From positions 42,795,249-42,859,248 of the forward strand of contig OZ038423.1 in assembly GCA_964036155.1 (NCBI GenBank): a stretch of DNA of 64,000 bases. The letters are read 5' to 3'. A program made the position numbers and the translations under genes. The notes beneath the pieces are model-generated. The model was given only the letters and a program-made list of their open reading frames with translations. It ran no database searches and had not been told where the DNA came from. Source of the DNA: Diploscapter coronatus. Its lineage: Eukaryota > Nematoda > Chromadorea > Rhabditida > Rhabditidae. Positions 11,347 to 23,964 of the stretch are shown here, piece by piece. Position 1 is the first letter of the stretch. Each line of letters begins with the position of its first letter.

Positions 11347-14300
11347 ATGGCAGAAAAGTCGTCCCGCAGCGCGGGTTGGCGTTTCCAGTCGTCGCGCAAA
11401 GAGCAGCTGCACGTCATCGAATTCCACTCGCAATCCGATCCCTTCGACCAGGACACGCTCAATTCGCTCACTGACAGGGTAGGCTGACTCTTTGTTTCCC
11501 TAAATTTTAAGACTTTTCTTTCATTTTATAGCTTTATTCAAAGGATAGATTTTTGGCGGCTTCTTGGAAGGTTCATTCAGTTTTGGTTTCTCTATCGTTG
11601 CAGAAAGTTATTCTCCGAATTGCGTGAATTTTCCAAGAAGGAATTCATTTTCAAATTGGCTTTCTACCTTCTTTAGTGACTGACAAGACCGAATACCAAG
11701 AATCTTTCAACTTATTTTTCTGCTTATCGATCATCGTACAGTCAAATAACTTTCTGTAGTACTCCTGTTCATTCGGGGTAAGCCTCTTTGCTCTTCAGCT
11801 TCTTACATCCCTAATGACTATAGAAAGACATGAATATGCGTAGGAAAAGCCAGAGGGCAAACGGGAGGGCAGTCATTCTAGAAGTCATCCGAATCACTAA
11901 ATGACTGGTCCTCCTTCTTTGTGGGAGATTAGGCACGGAGCCGATCAGCGAATTACCGTCTATGCCCGAGGCTGCAGGGCTGCGAAGAGCGCGAGACAAC
12001 ATAATTCTAAAATAAAGAAAGGAAAGGGAAGAAGAGGTGGAGTGAACGAAGGAAGATCAAAGAGAAGTGTGGAAGATTGATTTTTGGACAAATTTTTGCG
12101 AAAGTGTCTGAAAATGGAATGTATTTTGAAAGAGAATTGGATATCATCCTAAACTAAAAATAAAAGCAAAACGTTTCAAATTTTCAGGTCCAAGAACTCG
12201 ACGGCGACGACGTGAGTTTGTGCTTCAAATTCCTACCGGCCATCGACCAGCTCATCTCGCAGATTCCCTTCACGTTGCCTCTGCTCGAAGTGCTCTACTT
12301 GAAATGTGAACTGGTGAGATTTTACTGAAATATTTGAAAATTCATTAAATTAGATTAGATTCGATTTTGATGGAATAGTAACAATTCTAAATTCCTTGAA
12401 CTTTTATGATCTTTTCTTCCAATTTATCCTTTTTTTTCTGAAGAATGCTAAAAAAATTTCCGTTCAAGTGTTTTCGAAATTCAACAAGCTGCTTCCGATT
12501 GGGTTCTGATTTCTCCTTTCTCCCCTCCCCATAGTCAAATTCGATTTGCTCGTTTCGCGGCTATTTTGCTCGAATCGAATCTGCTCATGCGGCATTTGTG
12601 GCATTGCTGCAGAATGTCTGAGTTGGCGAAGTGAAGAATGCGAGTTGCGTTTCGCGCTTCTTTTCCACTTTTTCTACTGCCGCTTCAAATTGGTTAACGA
12701 GTTCGAGAAATCCTGAGCCACTGCAAAGACGAGGAGGGGGGAAATGTGTAATGAATTGAGGAAATTCACGAGAATACGTCATTTTGAAAAGAAATAAAAC
12801 TAATAGATAAATTTCGAAAATTCAGGCACATGCGGAAGAAGGCACGAAATTTTCGTCGAAAGAGCTCATGTGCGAACAGCTCTTTTGTCAGCTCGTTTGG
12901 TGGACTGCCTTTAGTGAACAGATGAAGAACACTGGATCGATTTCGAGGAAGAAACTGCCAAAGTTTGAGGTTAGATTTGTTTTTTAGACTGGATGAAAAC
13001 CGTCATTTTTTCCTTTCAATGAATGATTTGTTCATTTTTCTTACCAAAAGAATGTTCCACTCATCATGGTTTCCAAAAATCTTCTTTGATATGAAAGCGA
13101 TTTTGATTACTTTTCAGGATGTGGAGCCCTGCATCGTGACTCTGGTCGGCATTCTGCATCGGCAGTTGCCTGATCTGATCGAGCGTGCGCAGGCAGACAG
13201 GAGGCAGCTGACTGCCTGTTTGGAATCCCTCGGGTGTCACGGACTCGTCAATTGTTCGACGGGACTTATTCGGTATGTTTCATCAATTTCTCGAAGAAGG
13301 AATGATCAATTCCAGAATGTCCGACGCTGTTCATTTGGAAGTCTCTCGCCACATCGACAAACTGAAGGTTGTTAATTCGAAAATACGAGATCTGCATGAT
13401 GAAAACAAGAATTCACAAGGTTGGATAAACTTCTATTTAATCATTGAATGTTTGTCAGAAATAGATTGAGAAAGTTAGGTAGATAAAATTTTATAATATG
13501 TAATTTTAGTAAAAAAAAGTCTCTAACTTTCTGCTGTTTGCTAATCGCTTTCAACAAAAATCTCTGGTAGAATAAATTTTATGTGTTTTAGAGTTGAAAT
13601 ATCCGAAGTCAGTATTTTCACATTCAGGCAAGCAAACGAATCCCTCTGTAGCCAGCCATCAGCGACAAATGAGCCTGAAATTGTCGGAAGTATTCGAAAG
13701 GCTGAAACACAATGAAGCTGTCGAAGTCGTGCTCGATGACGTTCTCACTAATCATCATGTAAGCAGGTTTTTATATCTATTTGAAAATTTCATGACATAC
13801 TGAAATTTATAATTTCAAGAATTTGAAGTAATATTTTCATTAACGAAAAAGATTGACGAGCACAATTTTTCAGTTATCTTCTCTACTCCGAATCGTGAGG
13901 AAACGCATCGCCTCTGATCGTCTCTTGATCGGTCTCTTCAATGCCTTCACTCGTGCTGCTCCTGACGACTTCAGTTTCATGCAACTCGATCCTGTCGTCG
14001 CTCAGCTCATCGTCACCTTCAGTCATTCTTATGAAAAGGTAGATGATATTCGATTTTAGAAGATTTGATTTTTATAGTCTTTGAAATGAGTACTCTACCA
14101 CTTGCTTACAGCAGAGTAGCATAAAAATTGTTCATCATAACATTGCCACAGTTCAGATGGTCTTTTTCCTCTTCTCTAACCATTTTCTACGAATTTTAGC
14201 ATCGAAAATGATAGTAAAAAACAATTAGAAAACTTTCAAATTTGGCTATATTTTTAGCGATTATTTTATGCAGCTTCATTAGACTTTCAAATAAATAACC

Positions 14301-17300
14301 GCAACGGCGGTTTGGTTTCGGCTGCTAATTAAAAAAAGTCCTAGCTTCGTTGAAGATTGATATTTTGAAAAGAAAAAAAGTTATTTTCAGTTATTATCAA
14401 TGTACCGTCCGGTGGTGGAATGTGATTCTGGCTGTTCGGCCGAGGGTTCTGTGGACGGCAACAAGGAGAGTTCGAACGAATTGAATGACGCAACAGACAA
14501 GCAGATGAATGGTGGGTATTCTATTCTTCCTTTACACGCATAACAGTAACTCCGTCTATTCTGATATGAGAGACCATTTATGCGCGATTGAAGCTACTAC
14601 TTTGTTGGGAAGGCAAAATGTCGAGCGTGAGTAACCGGTTCAACCGGAGATGAGTTGCAATGATTGATTATTTCACACGATTGAAAGAGCTTCAAAGGTC
14701 AAATCAGGAAGTAAAAATGATGCTTTCAGCCATTTTTATTAAGGATTCAATTTATAATGTGCAGATTACTGACTAGGAAATTGTGAATCTATAAAGAGAA
14801 ATGATTTTTTCAATCTAAAGCTAATTTTCAGTGCCTACAAACTGTTCAACTTAACAGATTTATGAGATCATTCAATTATAAGTAGAGGACGCAAGTGTAG
14901 TCAGCTTTTTGAAGCGAACTTTATAAAGAGATTTTCGTCACCTAGGTTTATCTCGAATATAAAGCAGTTTCAAAGAGGATTTTTATTGTAAAACGTAGTC
15001 GAGTAATAGGTGAATAATCATCTTCTTTTATTGGTACCCAACTGATTCGCGACAGGACCTGTCAATAATTATCTAAATTCTTAAAATTCAATAAAATTGG
15101 ATTTTTGTCAATTTTCAAACGGTAATTGATGGATTGAAGCTTTGCGGTCATATTTAAATCAAAATCTAGCCCTTTTATCCCTCTGAAAAACTGACGAGTG
15201 ACATTTTAGGCAAATCTCCGTTTCCTTCGAAGAGCACATCAAGGGCTACGCCGAATAATAGGAAAATGTGTAAGCTTGGGAGATCATAAAGGCGATCGCG
15301 AATTTGGCTAAAGAGGTAGAGACCTGAATTTTCAGCCTTGACTCGATTTGACAGCCCCAAACATCGGTTCGTTTCTCCGATTCTAAACCATCATCGATCG
15401 CTCGGAAACATCTCCAATCTGGCGAAAACTGAATTGTCGCTTCCTTTGCAGACTTCTAAAAGTCTCGGAACCTTGAACAAACGTAAGAATCGTAAGAGTT
15501 TTGCTTCAGATTTTCAAAATTTTAAGAGCTATAAATTGAGGGCAAATGCAATATAAAATCTTTAGCTAAAAATTCAAAAGAATTTTAGTGGTTTCCGAAT
15601 CCTCGTTTCATGCATACAGCTCATATTGTCTACCAAAATCGCTTCGAAAATCGCACAGTCAATCTAATATGCGACGATCCAGTGACGGGGATACTTCTGC
15701 ACTCAAAATACATGTAAGTAATACAAAACTGACTTGGAGAAGAGCACTATTTCAGGTAAATCGCCTGCAAAATGAACTATCTCAAGCCAAGAAAGAGATT
15801 TCTCGATTGCGATCTAGGAAGGAAAAATGGGATAGCTCAAGGGAAGTGTAAGTAGCGATGAGGATAATAATTCACAGGCCTTTCATTTCTTAGCATCCCC
15901 CATTATGATTTTCTTTCTCTTGCGAGTCTCGAAATGCACTCACAGACGACATTTGTACATTGGGGATTTTTTTGTTATTTTATCGAAATAAACGGGGTTT
16001 TCGCCATGAAAATCTTCCTATTATCGTTCTCTATCGATAAAATCACCCTTTAAAACGTGAAAAAGTAATGAATAGAAATCTGGAGTCAGGAAATTTCAGG
16101 CCGTTTTTCACTAATGTTTTGTGTGAGAAATAAGCTAATTTTGCAAATAAGTTAAAATTGACGATTTTCAGTTTTCTATTTAGCACTTTTTGGCTTAACT
16201 AGTATCATCTCCGTCACTGAAAACCCCTATTCGTAAAGTTTCGTCAGGATCTGTGATTTCCGATTTGTGCACTTCCCTTGTGAGAAGAAAAATTAAATTC
16301 TCGAAACTAAAATATCCCACGAGATCAACATTCAGATTATGGCCAGAACCAGACTATCCGAGTGCGACATCTCTCTACAACTGCTCTTCCACGAAGGAAG
16401 TGATGCATTTGGTGCAGAGATTCTCCGAACTTTTCCGCAAGTCGCGCACAGACATTCTGCCTGCGCTCAATCAGCTTGACGATTTCCGCGACTCAGAAGA
16501 GTTGCAAATCAAAACTGTCCTCAGCGTTATCGTTGTAAGTCTAGCATCATCAACATAGACTTCAGAAAAGAATCAATTTTTGATCAACAACTTTAAGGGG
16601 GTATTTTTGCTTTAACATCAAACTTTTAGTAGGATAATTTTCTTCAAGAATGTTCACTAACTGATCTCATGATATCTGAAGGTTAAAGAAGAAAAATTCT
16701 AGCTGACCTATCGTTCGGTCCGACAAACGGTGAATCGTAAGCGATTGCAAATCTGGGAGATAATGGAGGACGGACAACCGAGGACAGATTCAGAGGACTC
16801 AACGTTGTTGGATTTCGCTCTCTACAGACATCTCTATCGAAGGGCGAAATCACAATATGGCTTACAGAATGCCAAGGTTATTTTAATTTACATAAAATAT
16901 TATTGTTTATCGAAGCATGATAAATTATGCGAAATCTCGCAATGTAAAAATCTAAACTTTACGAATGATCTTCAAATCTTGTGACTACAGAAAGAAATAA
17001 TTCAGGAAGTAACATCCCAAATCTGGAGAACTCTCTACGATTTCACTTCGCTAAAATCGTGTTTAGTTTTCAATAAGTTCGTGCTCGAATGCGTCGATAT
17101 CGCGTGGGATTTGGTAGCTGGAATCGATGGGAAATATCCGAGGTGGGAAACTTTAAAAATAAACATCTTGATAATGGAAAGGGTTCAGAAACACTGATAT
17201 TAATTTTCACTTTGATTTCTTTTAGAAATTTTCAAATTTTATGAAAGAGAGCTGAGATATTCTGCCATATGTTGTATTGTCGAGCTAAATTTGACTATTC

Positions 17301-17532
17301 CTGAGATTTATGAAGTGATCCAAGCGGCATATCTGAATGCACATATTCAATGATTCGGATAAATAAATTTAGATTGCACCTGGAATACGAAGGAACGCAA
17401 TTCAACAGCGAAATGCATTGTCGAACAAAGAGTTCATCGATCAATTTCACACAGATCAAGCAATTCCTCTGGCCTGCTCTAATTGATCAGCCAACTTCCA
17501 AAGTCCTGCTGAAAGCAATCGTTATTACGTGA
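11347..17532 (+). CDS. Large protein with a C-terminal MIEAP (mitochondria-eating protein)-like domain
   Basis: Exons I can place: 11347-11478, 12188-12313, 12826-12969, 13118-13272, 13316-13419, 13628-13758, 13874-14038, 14391-14511, 15210-15269, 15336-15482, 15589-15713, 15756-15847, 15894-15954, about 16243-16534, 16703-16876, 17006-17142 and 17373-17532. Phases agree except for one unresolved junction between 15954 and 16243. The N-terminal half is helical and unrecognised. The middle is Ser-rich (LGNISNLAKTELSLPLQTSK). It is followed by a short coiled coil (VNRLQNELSQAKKEISRLRS). The end reads ECVDIAWDLVAGIDGKYPRL, then an Asn/His-containing stretch and FLWPALIDQPTSKVLLKAIV. This follows the layout of the MIEAP/SPATA18 C-terminal domain, where an aromatic-Asp segment is followed by WPAL and a Lys-Gly/Ala-Val strand. 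In vertebrates that protein acts in mitochondrial quality control and spermatogenesis. The domain call is moderate and the N-terminal function unknown. A poly(A) signal follows near 17618. Confidence 0.6.
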
Positions 17533-18666
17533 ATTTCCAATGATAGAAAATCGAAAAAAGACTCCTACCGATATTGAACTACGGTCTTATATATTTTTTA
17601 AAGTTTATAAAAAGGAATGAATAAAAGCATCAAGACTAAATTCAATTTGTACTTTTAAACATCACCATTGAATTACAAATTCTGATTTGTATTGCTAAAA
17701 ATAGTATCATGCGTTTATTTTTGACAGAAAACGTTTGCTGTTATCTTTCGTCCTTTGGAAAAACCTTCTGACCCTTGACAGTATTTAGATATCGCCCTTA
17801 AATGGATAGCAAATTGGTTGACATGCTATCACTGGTCCATATTTGAAATGAAATAAGAACGATAAGATTTATGTAGTTTAAATGAACGCGAGATGGTCCG
17901 ATGTCACACATAAATAGACCGCAAGTGATATTTCCGATGTGAAGACAAAATCATGGAAGTATTTGTCTCAAAAGCTGATTGGATAATCGAGTTTATAGCA
18001 AAAACCGCATGAAAAACGGATCAGAGTAGCTAAAGATATGAATTTATGAAGACGATATTCGAAAACCCCCTTTTCGTATTTTCTTCGTCAAGCAAAAGGC
18101 GTGCCCCGCCTTTAATGCAACAGAGCAAGGGCTATTTCAAAGGGAGAACGACTTTGTAAGGACGTTTGTTTTAATTTTTTGCTTGTTTCTGGAACATTCT
18201 GAAGTTTCTATGGGTTTTATAATTCCCAGAATGATAGGTCACGCCCATTCTGCAAGTTAAGTGCAAAAATCCATGAAACAAATGTCAAATAAATTCATAT
18301 TGCGTTATTTCAGCAAAAAATGATTTTTTACAACGGTGATCAGCGACGGGCTGAAAAACGATGCATTTTCTATCACAAAATAACGAGTAAGATGTAATCT
18401 TTGATATTCTGCGTGAGCGCTGATAAGCACGGCTTATGAAGCTCAAACGAGCGATTTTAAAATTTCAGTATCGATTTTTGCGGGCTTAACTCGTGTTTCG
18501 GGGGTATGTTCCGAAAGCAAAAATGTTCCCTAGACTCATATCTAATAGTGGGAATAGAAAAATCGGAAAAAGTCATTTCGCAAAACTTCTAGAATTTTTT
18601 GAAAATTTTGATGAGGTTGCCTTCCTTGACTTTGACTTCACGGAGTGGGCGGAGCTTGCGCTCTCT
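17533..18666. other. Spacer before the first GT2 copy
   Basis: Holds the poly(A) region of the MIEAP-like gene. No coding exon is recognised. Short frames such as one at 18493-18723 have no similarity I know and run into the MITE at 18721. Confidence 0.45.
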
Positions 18667-18720
18667 AATTATGTATCAGCCTACAGTATATTGGGAAAAT
18701 TATCAGAAAATATCGACTCC

Positions 18721-18799
18721 TAGAAAAAGACACCGGCTTTTTTCTTTTCCTATCTTGCCTCTCCATACTATTTCTTAGAAAACCCGGTGTCTTTTTCTA
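18721..18799. mobile_element. TA-flanked MITE, copy A
   Basis: Perfect 16-bp inverted ends, TAGAAAAAGACACCGG at 18721-18736 and its complement at 18784-18799. The outer TA may be the target duplication, as in Tc1/mariner MITEs. The inner part shares CCTATCTT and CATACTATTTCTTAGAAAA with copy B at 59729-59804. The corresponding place in duplication copy 2, near 51885-51903, has no such insertion. Confidence 0.75.
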
Positions 18800-19543
18800 T
18801 TAGCCAAATATCTATATTTGAGAATTTGTTAAAATTGATAAAATTAAATCTGATGTGAATCAATCGCATAAATAGCAACTCATAGAATCCGAATATGTCA
18901 AATCATGTTTGCTGAATCATCACCGTCATTCATTGCTGATACTGAACTTATTTGAACCGTTCGAATCAAAATCATGCACATGTTTTTCACGGGAATTCGC
19001 TTGATTACATATTTTTGTTAGATAGTATGCAGATTAAATACTTATTTTTCATACATCAGAGTGGGAATAGATTTGCATGATTTTGCGTCAGAATTACGAT
19101 CTTTCGCAATTTTCAGCTACTTATCATTTATCATCTCGTGGACTCGTATCACTTTTGTTTGCATTGATGTAAAGTGATAAATATTGGTTCTTCCGAATTT
19201 GATAACGCGTAATGATAAATAAGTATTATCGAATAAAAAGTGAATTTGACCCTTGAATTGTCAGCATTATATTACAATTGCATAGGCACAAGAATGTGTG
19301 CTAGTTCGTGATAAAATCAGCATGGAAAAAGGTGTCTGGGGCTAGGTTCAGACAGAGAGCGAAAAGAGCCGGGACAAGGATACAGAACTCCGCCCAGTTT
19401 TCGCCTTTCCAAATTGCTCGAGATAATAGTCCTAAACTCGTTACTAAAACTAACAGTTATAGAGGAAAAGATAAAAAGGAAAGAAGTGAGAAGAGAAAGA
19501 ATTTCCGACTGATTCGGAGCTTAAAAGAGAAGAGGGCAGACCG

Positions 19544-19588
19544 TATTTAAACTCGTCTGATTAATCCGAAACAGAATTCAAGTCTTCG
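19544..19588 (+). promoter_or_regulatory. Possible core promoter and 5' UTR splice donor of GT2 copy 1
   Basis: TATTTAAA at 19544-19551 could be a TATA-like box. CTTC|GTAAGC at 19585-19593 is a good splice donor that could pair with the TTCCAG acceptor just before the ATG at 19815. Both are inferred from motif alone. The equivalent donor in copy 2 (52803) reads ATAAGC. Confidence 0.3.
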
Positions 19589-19814
19589 TAAGCTATGCTT
19601 CTTTTGGTTCAGAAATTTATCTCACGATATTTTCATCCATTTTTATCAATTCAGTCTCTTAGTAGTTTTATTTGTAGGTTTTCGATATCTTGTTTATTTT
19701 CTGATATCTTCAGTAGAATAATACATTTATTATTTTGTTGACCTAACTATACCAATTATCGCCTTTTTATTTCATTGCAAGTCTTTTCTGCAATATTTTT
19801 GACAAGTTTCCAGA

Positions 19815-22800
19815 ATGTCGACAGATTCTCTGGACAAAGTCGAGGTGCTTAAGCTCGACTATCTGGCACATATCAGTTTAGATTTGGAGGATATCAAAGC
19901 GTATCAAAGTGTTGTGAGTTCTTCAAAATTTATTTTTCCTAACTTAATAAAGTTTACAAAATTTTAGAAGAAGAAAGATGACACAATACCATCCCAGAAA
20001 TCTCGACCGTCTTTCAAAAAATCAATTAGTGATTCTCTATCGAAAGGTCGAAATAGGTAAATTTTATTGATTTTTTTTCTGAAATAATAGCATTCTTACA
20101 GAGTTCAAACATACGTTGGTCGAATAACAAAGCCGTCTAATTTTTATATTCGATGGAATTTACTCTTTACATTTCTCATTTTCTTATTTATTTCTTCCGC
20201 CATATGGGTACCTTGCATTCCTGCTATTAATGTAAGTTTTTCCCATTTAACATTAGGATAAACTTTATTTCAGGACTTTGCCTTAGAAATAGTGACGATA
20301 GTCTGTATCATATTGCACTTGTTATGGGCAATAGCCGTCTTCAACGCTCTCAGATACACGTACAGACTGAGGAAATTCGCTCATCACAAAATTGATCTCG
20401 ATAAGGTATCAATTTTTAGAAATACTCATTTCATTATCGATTCTAGCTAAATACGGATTTTGTGACAGTGAAACACGTTGTCGGTTTGTGCATTTACAAG
20501 GAGCCTCAAGCGCTGATCATGGATACAATTGATAGCATCGCAAGTCAGCCGGATGCTAAGGTAGCTTTTCCAATACTTTTTAGATGAGATCGGAGATGTA
20601 CCGAATATTCCATTTCATCATTCCGAAAAGTTTCGTTCCCGACTGTTTTTTGTCAATTTGCACTTCTTTCCGTATTTCGTATTCCGAAAATCTCAAAATA
20701 CCATTGCATACACTCCTAGATGAGATGTATTTTTCAGAAGAAGATCACCTGCGTCATAGGCATGGAAGCCGGCACCCCTGACAAAGAAGCAAGGGAGAAG
20801 GAGCTACACGAAAAATACGACTCTCAATTTGACAGATTCATCGTCACGGTTCACCCAAAGGGACTTCCTGGAGATATTCCAGGTAAAGAGATATGTATCT
20901 TCAGAATTGCATAATCATGCAAAATGACTATATTTCTACTTCAAATTCGAAAACTTGTTTCAACTTTTTTACTGAGATTGTGTAAAATGAAGTAGGCAGT
21001 GGAGCTAGAGTTATTCCTTCTCTTTCTATAATTTATGATTTGAGGAAAATGTTCCAACCTCAACTACGCATGCAGACAGGCAATCAAGATCCTTCGACGC
21101 GACAAAGACTATCCTTTGGGCAGAAAGGACAAGAAAGTCGAAGTTCTCGTTACTACTGGAGACTGTGACTCGATTTTTGGGGAACGATATTTCGATGCCT
21201 TGGAAGAGGATTACTGGAAAATCAGCCCTGAGGTAGAACTTTACAAGAAATTTTCAAATGACAAATACTAAAATTATCCTAGTTGATCATTTTCATATCG
21301 TATGATTCATTTCCTATCTTTTGCAATTGATGTTTCAGCAACGAACCTACACAGTCTGGCAATCACCGCTTTTCTACTGCATGAATCTTGATAAATCTCC
21401 ATTCTTCGTCAGAGTTACTGGGTTATTGCGGTAAGTCATGCAAAGATATTTCCAATCATCATTTTTTTTATTTCAGAGCCTTCTTCATGATAGGTTATTT
21501 GATTCCGTGGAACATCAACACGATGAGCATCTTTTCTCTGACGTTGAAATTGCTCGAAGACGGCGAATATACCCACCCTTCGTATCAGGTAAGCAAATAA
21601 AATTGTTCTAAACTCTTAATTCGATTCTTTCAGATGGAAGATATCATTGCTTTGATTAGGTGGTCTCTTGCCGTTCGAAGGAGATGTGTCATTCGAGCAA
21701 TTCCTGTGGCAACTTTAAGCGGTCCGACAAGTGGTAGGTTTCTTTTTATTACATCTGGGAAATAACATGAAACATGATGAGAGGAAAATCGTTCCCTCTT
21801 TGAAACCAATCACGATAATCTTCATCTTCTCTAGTGTATTTTTGTTTTCTGACAAAGTTTTTTACAGGCAAGAACTATTGTGACGAATGGTACGAGTGGG
21901 CTCGTCAGATACGTCGTTGGACAATCGGTGCAGCCGAAGTTTTCCACTATTTCGCCATCAAGTTCTTCCGTCTCCCAGCCATGGTCTCATTTTCATTCGC
22001 CTGCAAATTCGTCTTCTACTACGGATTCTTGCTGTGCATCGCTTCTGTCTATATGATTGTGGCTTCGTCGATTGTAAGTTTTTGAAGACAACATGGTGAC
22101 TTGTGACATAATAATTCTAACTAGATTTTAAATCGTGATATTACAAAAAAAAATAAGGATGCCATCTTACATTGTGACAATTCAGACACCAGCAATGCTG
22201 GAAGCAATCAAAGGTAAAGAGGGGGTCAAAGGACTAGTCTACCCCAACGGCACGGTTTTCATGATCGTGATGCTCTCATTCCTCGGACTCCAATACTTCT
22301 GGTTCTTCTGCGTCTTCCTTGTCAGTTATCTTTGTCAGCCGGTAAGAACTATTATTATTATTGTTATTATCTTGATATTTCTTTTGTAAACTCAATTTAG
22401 GTATTCCCCAATAAAACGAAAGATAAGACGGGAATAATTCGAAACATCTTCCATTTCATCATGACTTGGCCGACAATCACCATGTATTGTGTCGTCGAAT
22501 TGGTTGCTTTTCTGGAGGTAAGACTTTCAAATTTTGTGAAAAATTGACCTTTCGCGCGTTCAAAACGCATGTTGACAAATGCAGTCAACGGGCAAATGTG
22601 ACATTTGTTCGACTTCTCTACTGTTTGTATTTACCGTAAAAACTCGCGGCTATTCTTCATTCTTTTCTCGAAATATGTAGGCGTATTTGACTCGATGAGC
22701 ACCTGCCTAGCATAATATCTGAGGAATCGAGATCAGTGTCAAATAGTCGGCATTTTTTATGACAATGCTTTTATTGTATTACTTTTCTGTTGCAAGTTTA

Positions 22801-23157
22801 CAAGAGTTCACGAAAACCACTTTTGAAAATGCATTTTCCAATGATTACTCATCAAAGTCATCACTTTTTACTAGTAGATTTCTGAAACATAGCAACATTT
22901 ATCTAACCGATTTGTGCTTATGCCATCTTCATAGACAATTCTCAACCGATATTTATGGAAGCTCTTACTCGTTTGTTGACATTCATAAAACACTTCAAAC
23001 GAGCCGATATCTAAAAATGGTGAAAATGACACTTATCCTAAAAAAAATTTTAATCTAGGTGACTGTCCGTGGAAAGGCAGTCTGCTCTCACAACGCTTCG
23101 AAGAAGGATAACTTGGTCGCACCGGTATCGAATATTCCTGACAGATTCAAGGTTTAA
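19815..23157 (+). CDS. Membrane GT2 glycosyltransferase with QxxRW motif, copy 1
   Basis: Fourteen exons: 19815-19913, 19968-20056, 20102-20231, 20274-20405, 20447-20560, 20738-20882, 21045-21232, 21339-21430, 21477-21588, 21634-21733, 21868-22073, 22186-22341, 22401-22517 and 23059-23157. They sum to 1779 nt, in frame, for 592 residues. A basic cytoplasmic N terminus is followed by two membrane helices (WNLLFTFLIFLFISSAIWVP; LEIVTIVCIILHLLWAIAVF). A GT-A family 2 domain follows, opening with KHVVGLCIYKEP and containing LVTTGDCDSIF (DxD-type metal site) and WARQIRRWTIGAAEVFHYF. QIRRW fits the (Q/R)xxRW signature of processive polysaccharide synthases such as chitin, cellulose and hyaluronan synthases. 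Further membrane helices end the protein. It lacks the EDR motif of true animal chitin synthases, so the product is unknown. The tttccag acceptor one base before the ATG suggests a spliced leader or a spliced 5' UTR. Confidence 0.85.
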
Positions 23158-23964
23158 CGACCAAAGATTTTCTCAAATCAAGTAACATGTTTGTTTGTAA
23201 ATTGTTTTAAGATTAGTTTGTAGACTTATAGCTTTCCATAGCCACATTTATATTCTCTAATTCCATTTTGAGCTCATACATTGGCTTATTGAAAGATGAT
23301 TATTGATATTGTGATGTTATTAAACAGCTCTAAAATCCTTTTGCATTCTATGATTGAATCTTTGCGGGTTTAATATGCATCTTAAGACGCATTCTTTGAG
23401 TAACCAGAATAAAATATGGAGGACGTGCGTTGTCCACCAAAGGTTTTCTATGCAGTAATAAAGTAGGAAACAACTATTCACAAGGTATAGAATGCACAAA
23501 TATGGAAAGCGGTTTTTATCTACCACACTATCGTTATCCACTAAAACTTTGATGGACAATGCTCGGACTGTATTTTAATCTAGCATTATCTATTTACAAC
23601 AGCTATATGACGATCCCTTTCTTTTCTTACACTATTTCGCCTTACTCTACCATCTAATTATAGAGGTCGTCAAGTCATCACCTAATAATCGCCTATGGGC
23701 TAGTAATAAAGTGCACGTTGAATATTTGACTACGTTGATTTCGTTGCAATTTAGTGAAACGGTATAGTGTGAGCTAATTTCAGCAATGTAAGCTATTTTT
23801 ATTGGAAGCTAATTGTAACAAACTGAGAAGGAATTATTATGAATTTCTAACGATTTTTTTGTTTCAGAAAAAAATGCAGTATGAAAGCATTTATTCGTTT
23901 ACATATCACACAGTGAAATTCGAAAATAAATAATGAAAGACGCTTGATAAAAAGACGAAATCGA
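23158..23964. other. Spacer between convergent GT2 copy 1 and the CAP gene
   Basis: Contains the GT2 3' UTR and the right boundary of the duplication at about 23385. The rest, up to the CAP stop codon, is AT-rich with no exon I can support. Confidence 0.5.

Larger units (their letters stand above)
18667..23385. repeat. Segmental duplication, copy 1
   Basis: About 4.7 kb that recurs in the same orientation at 51851-56605. Homology starts near AATTATGTATCAGCC and stops at TAATATGCATCTTAA, after which the two sites diverge abruptly. It contains the whole GT2 gene plus about 1.1 kb of upstream and 0.2 kb of downstream sequence. Copy 1 carries a 79-bp MITE that copy 2 lacks, and lacks a 129-bp stretch present in copy 2. 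Confidence 0.95.
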
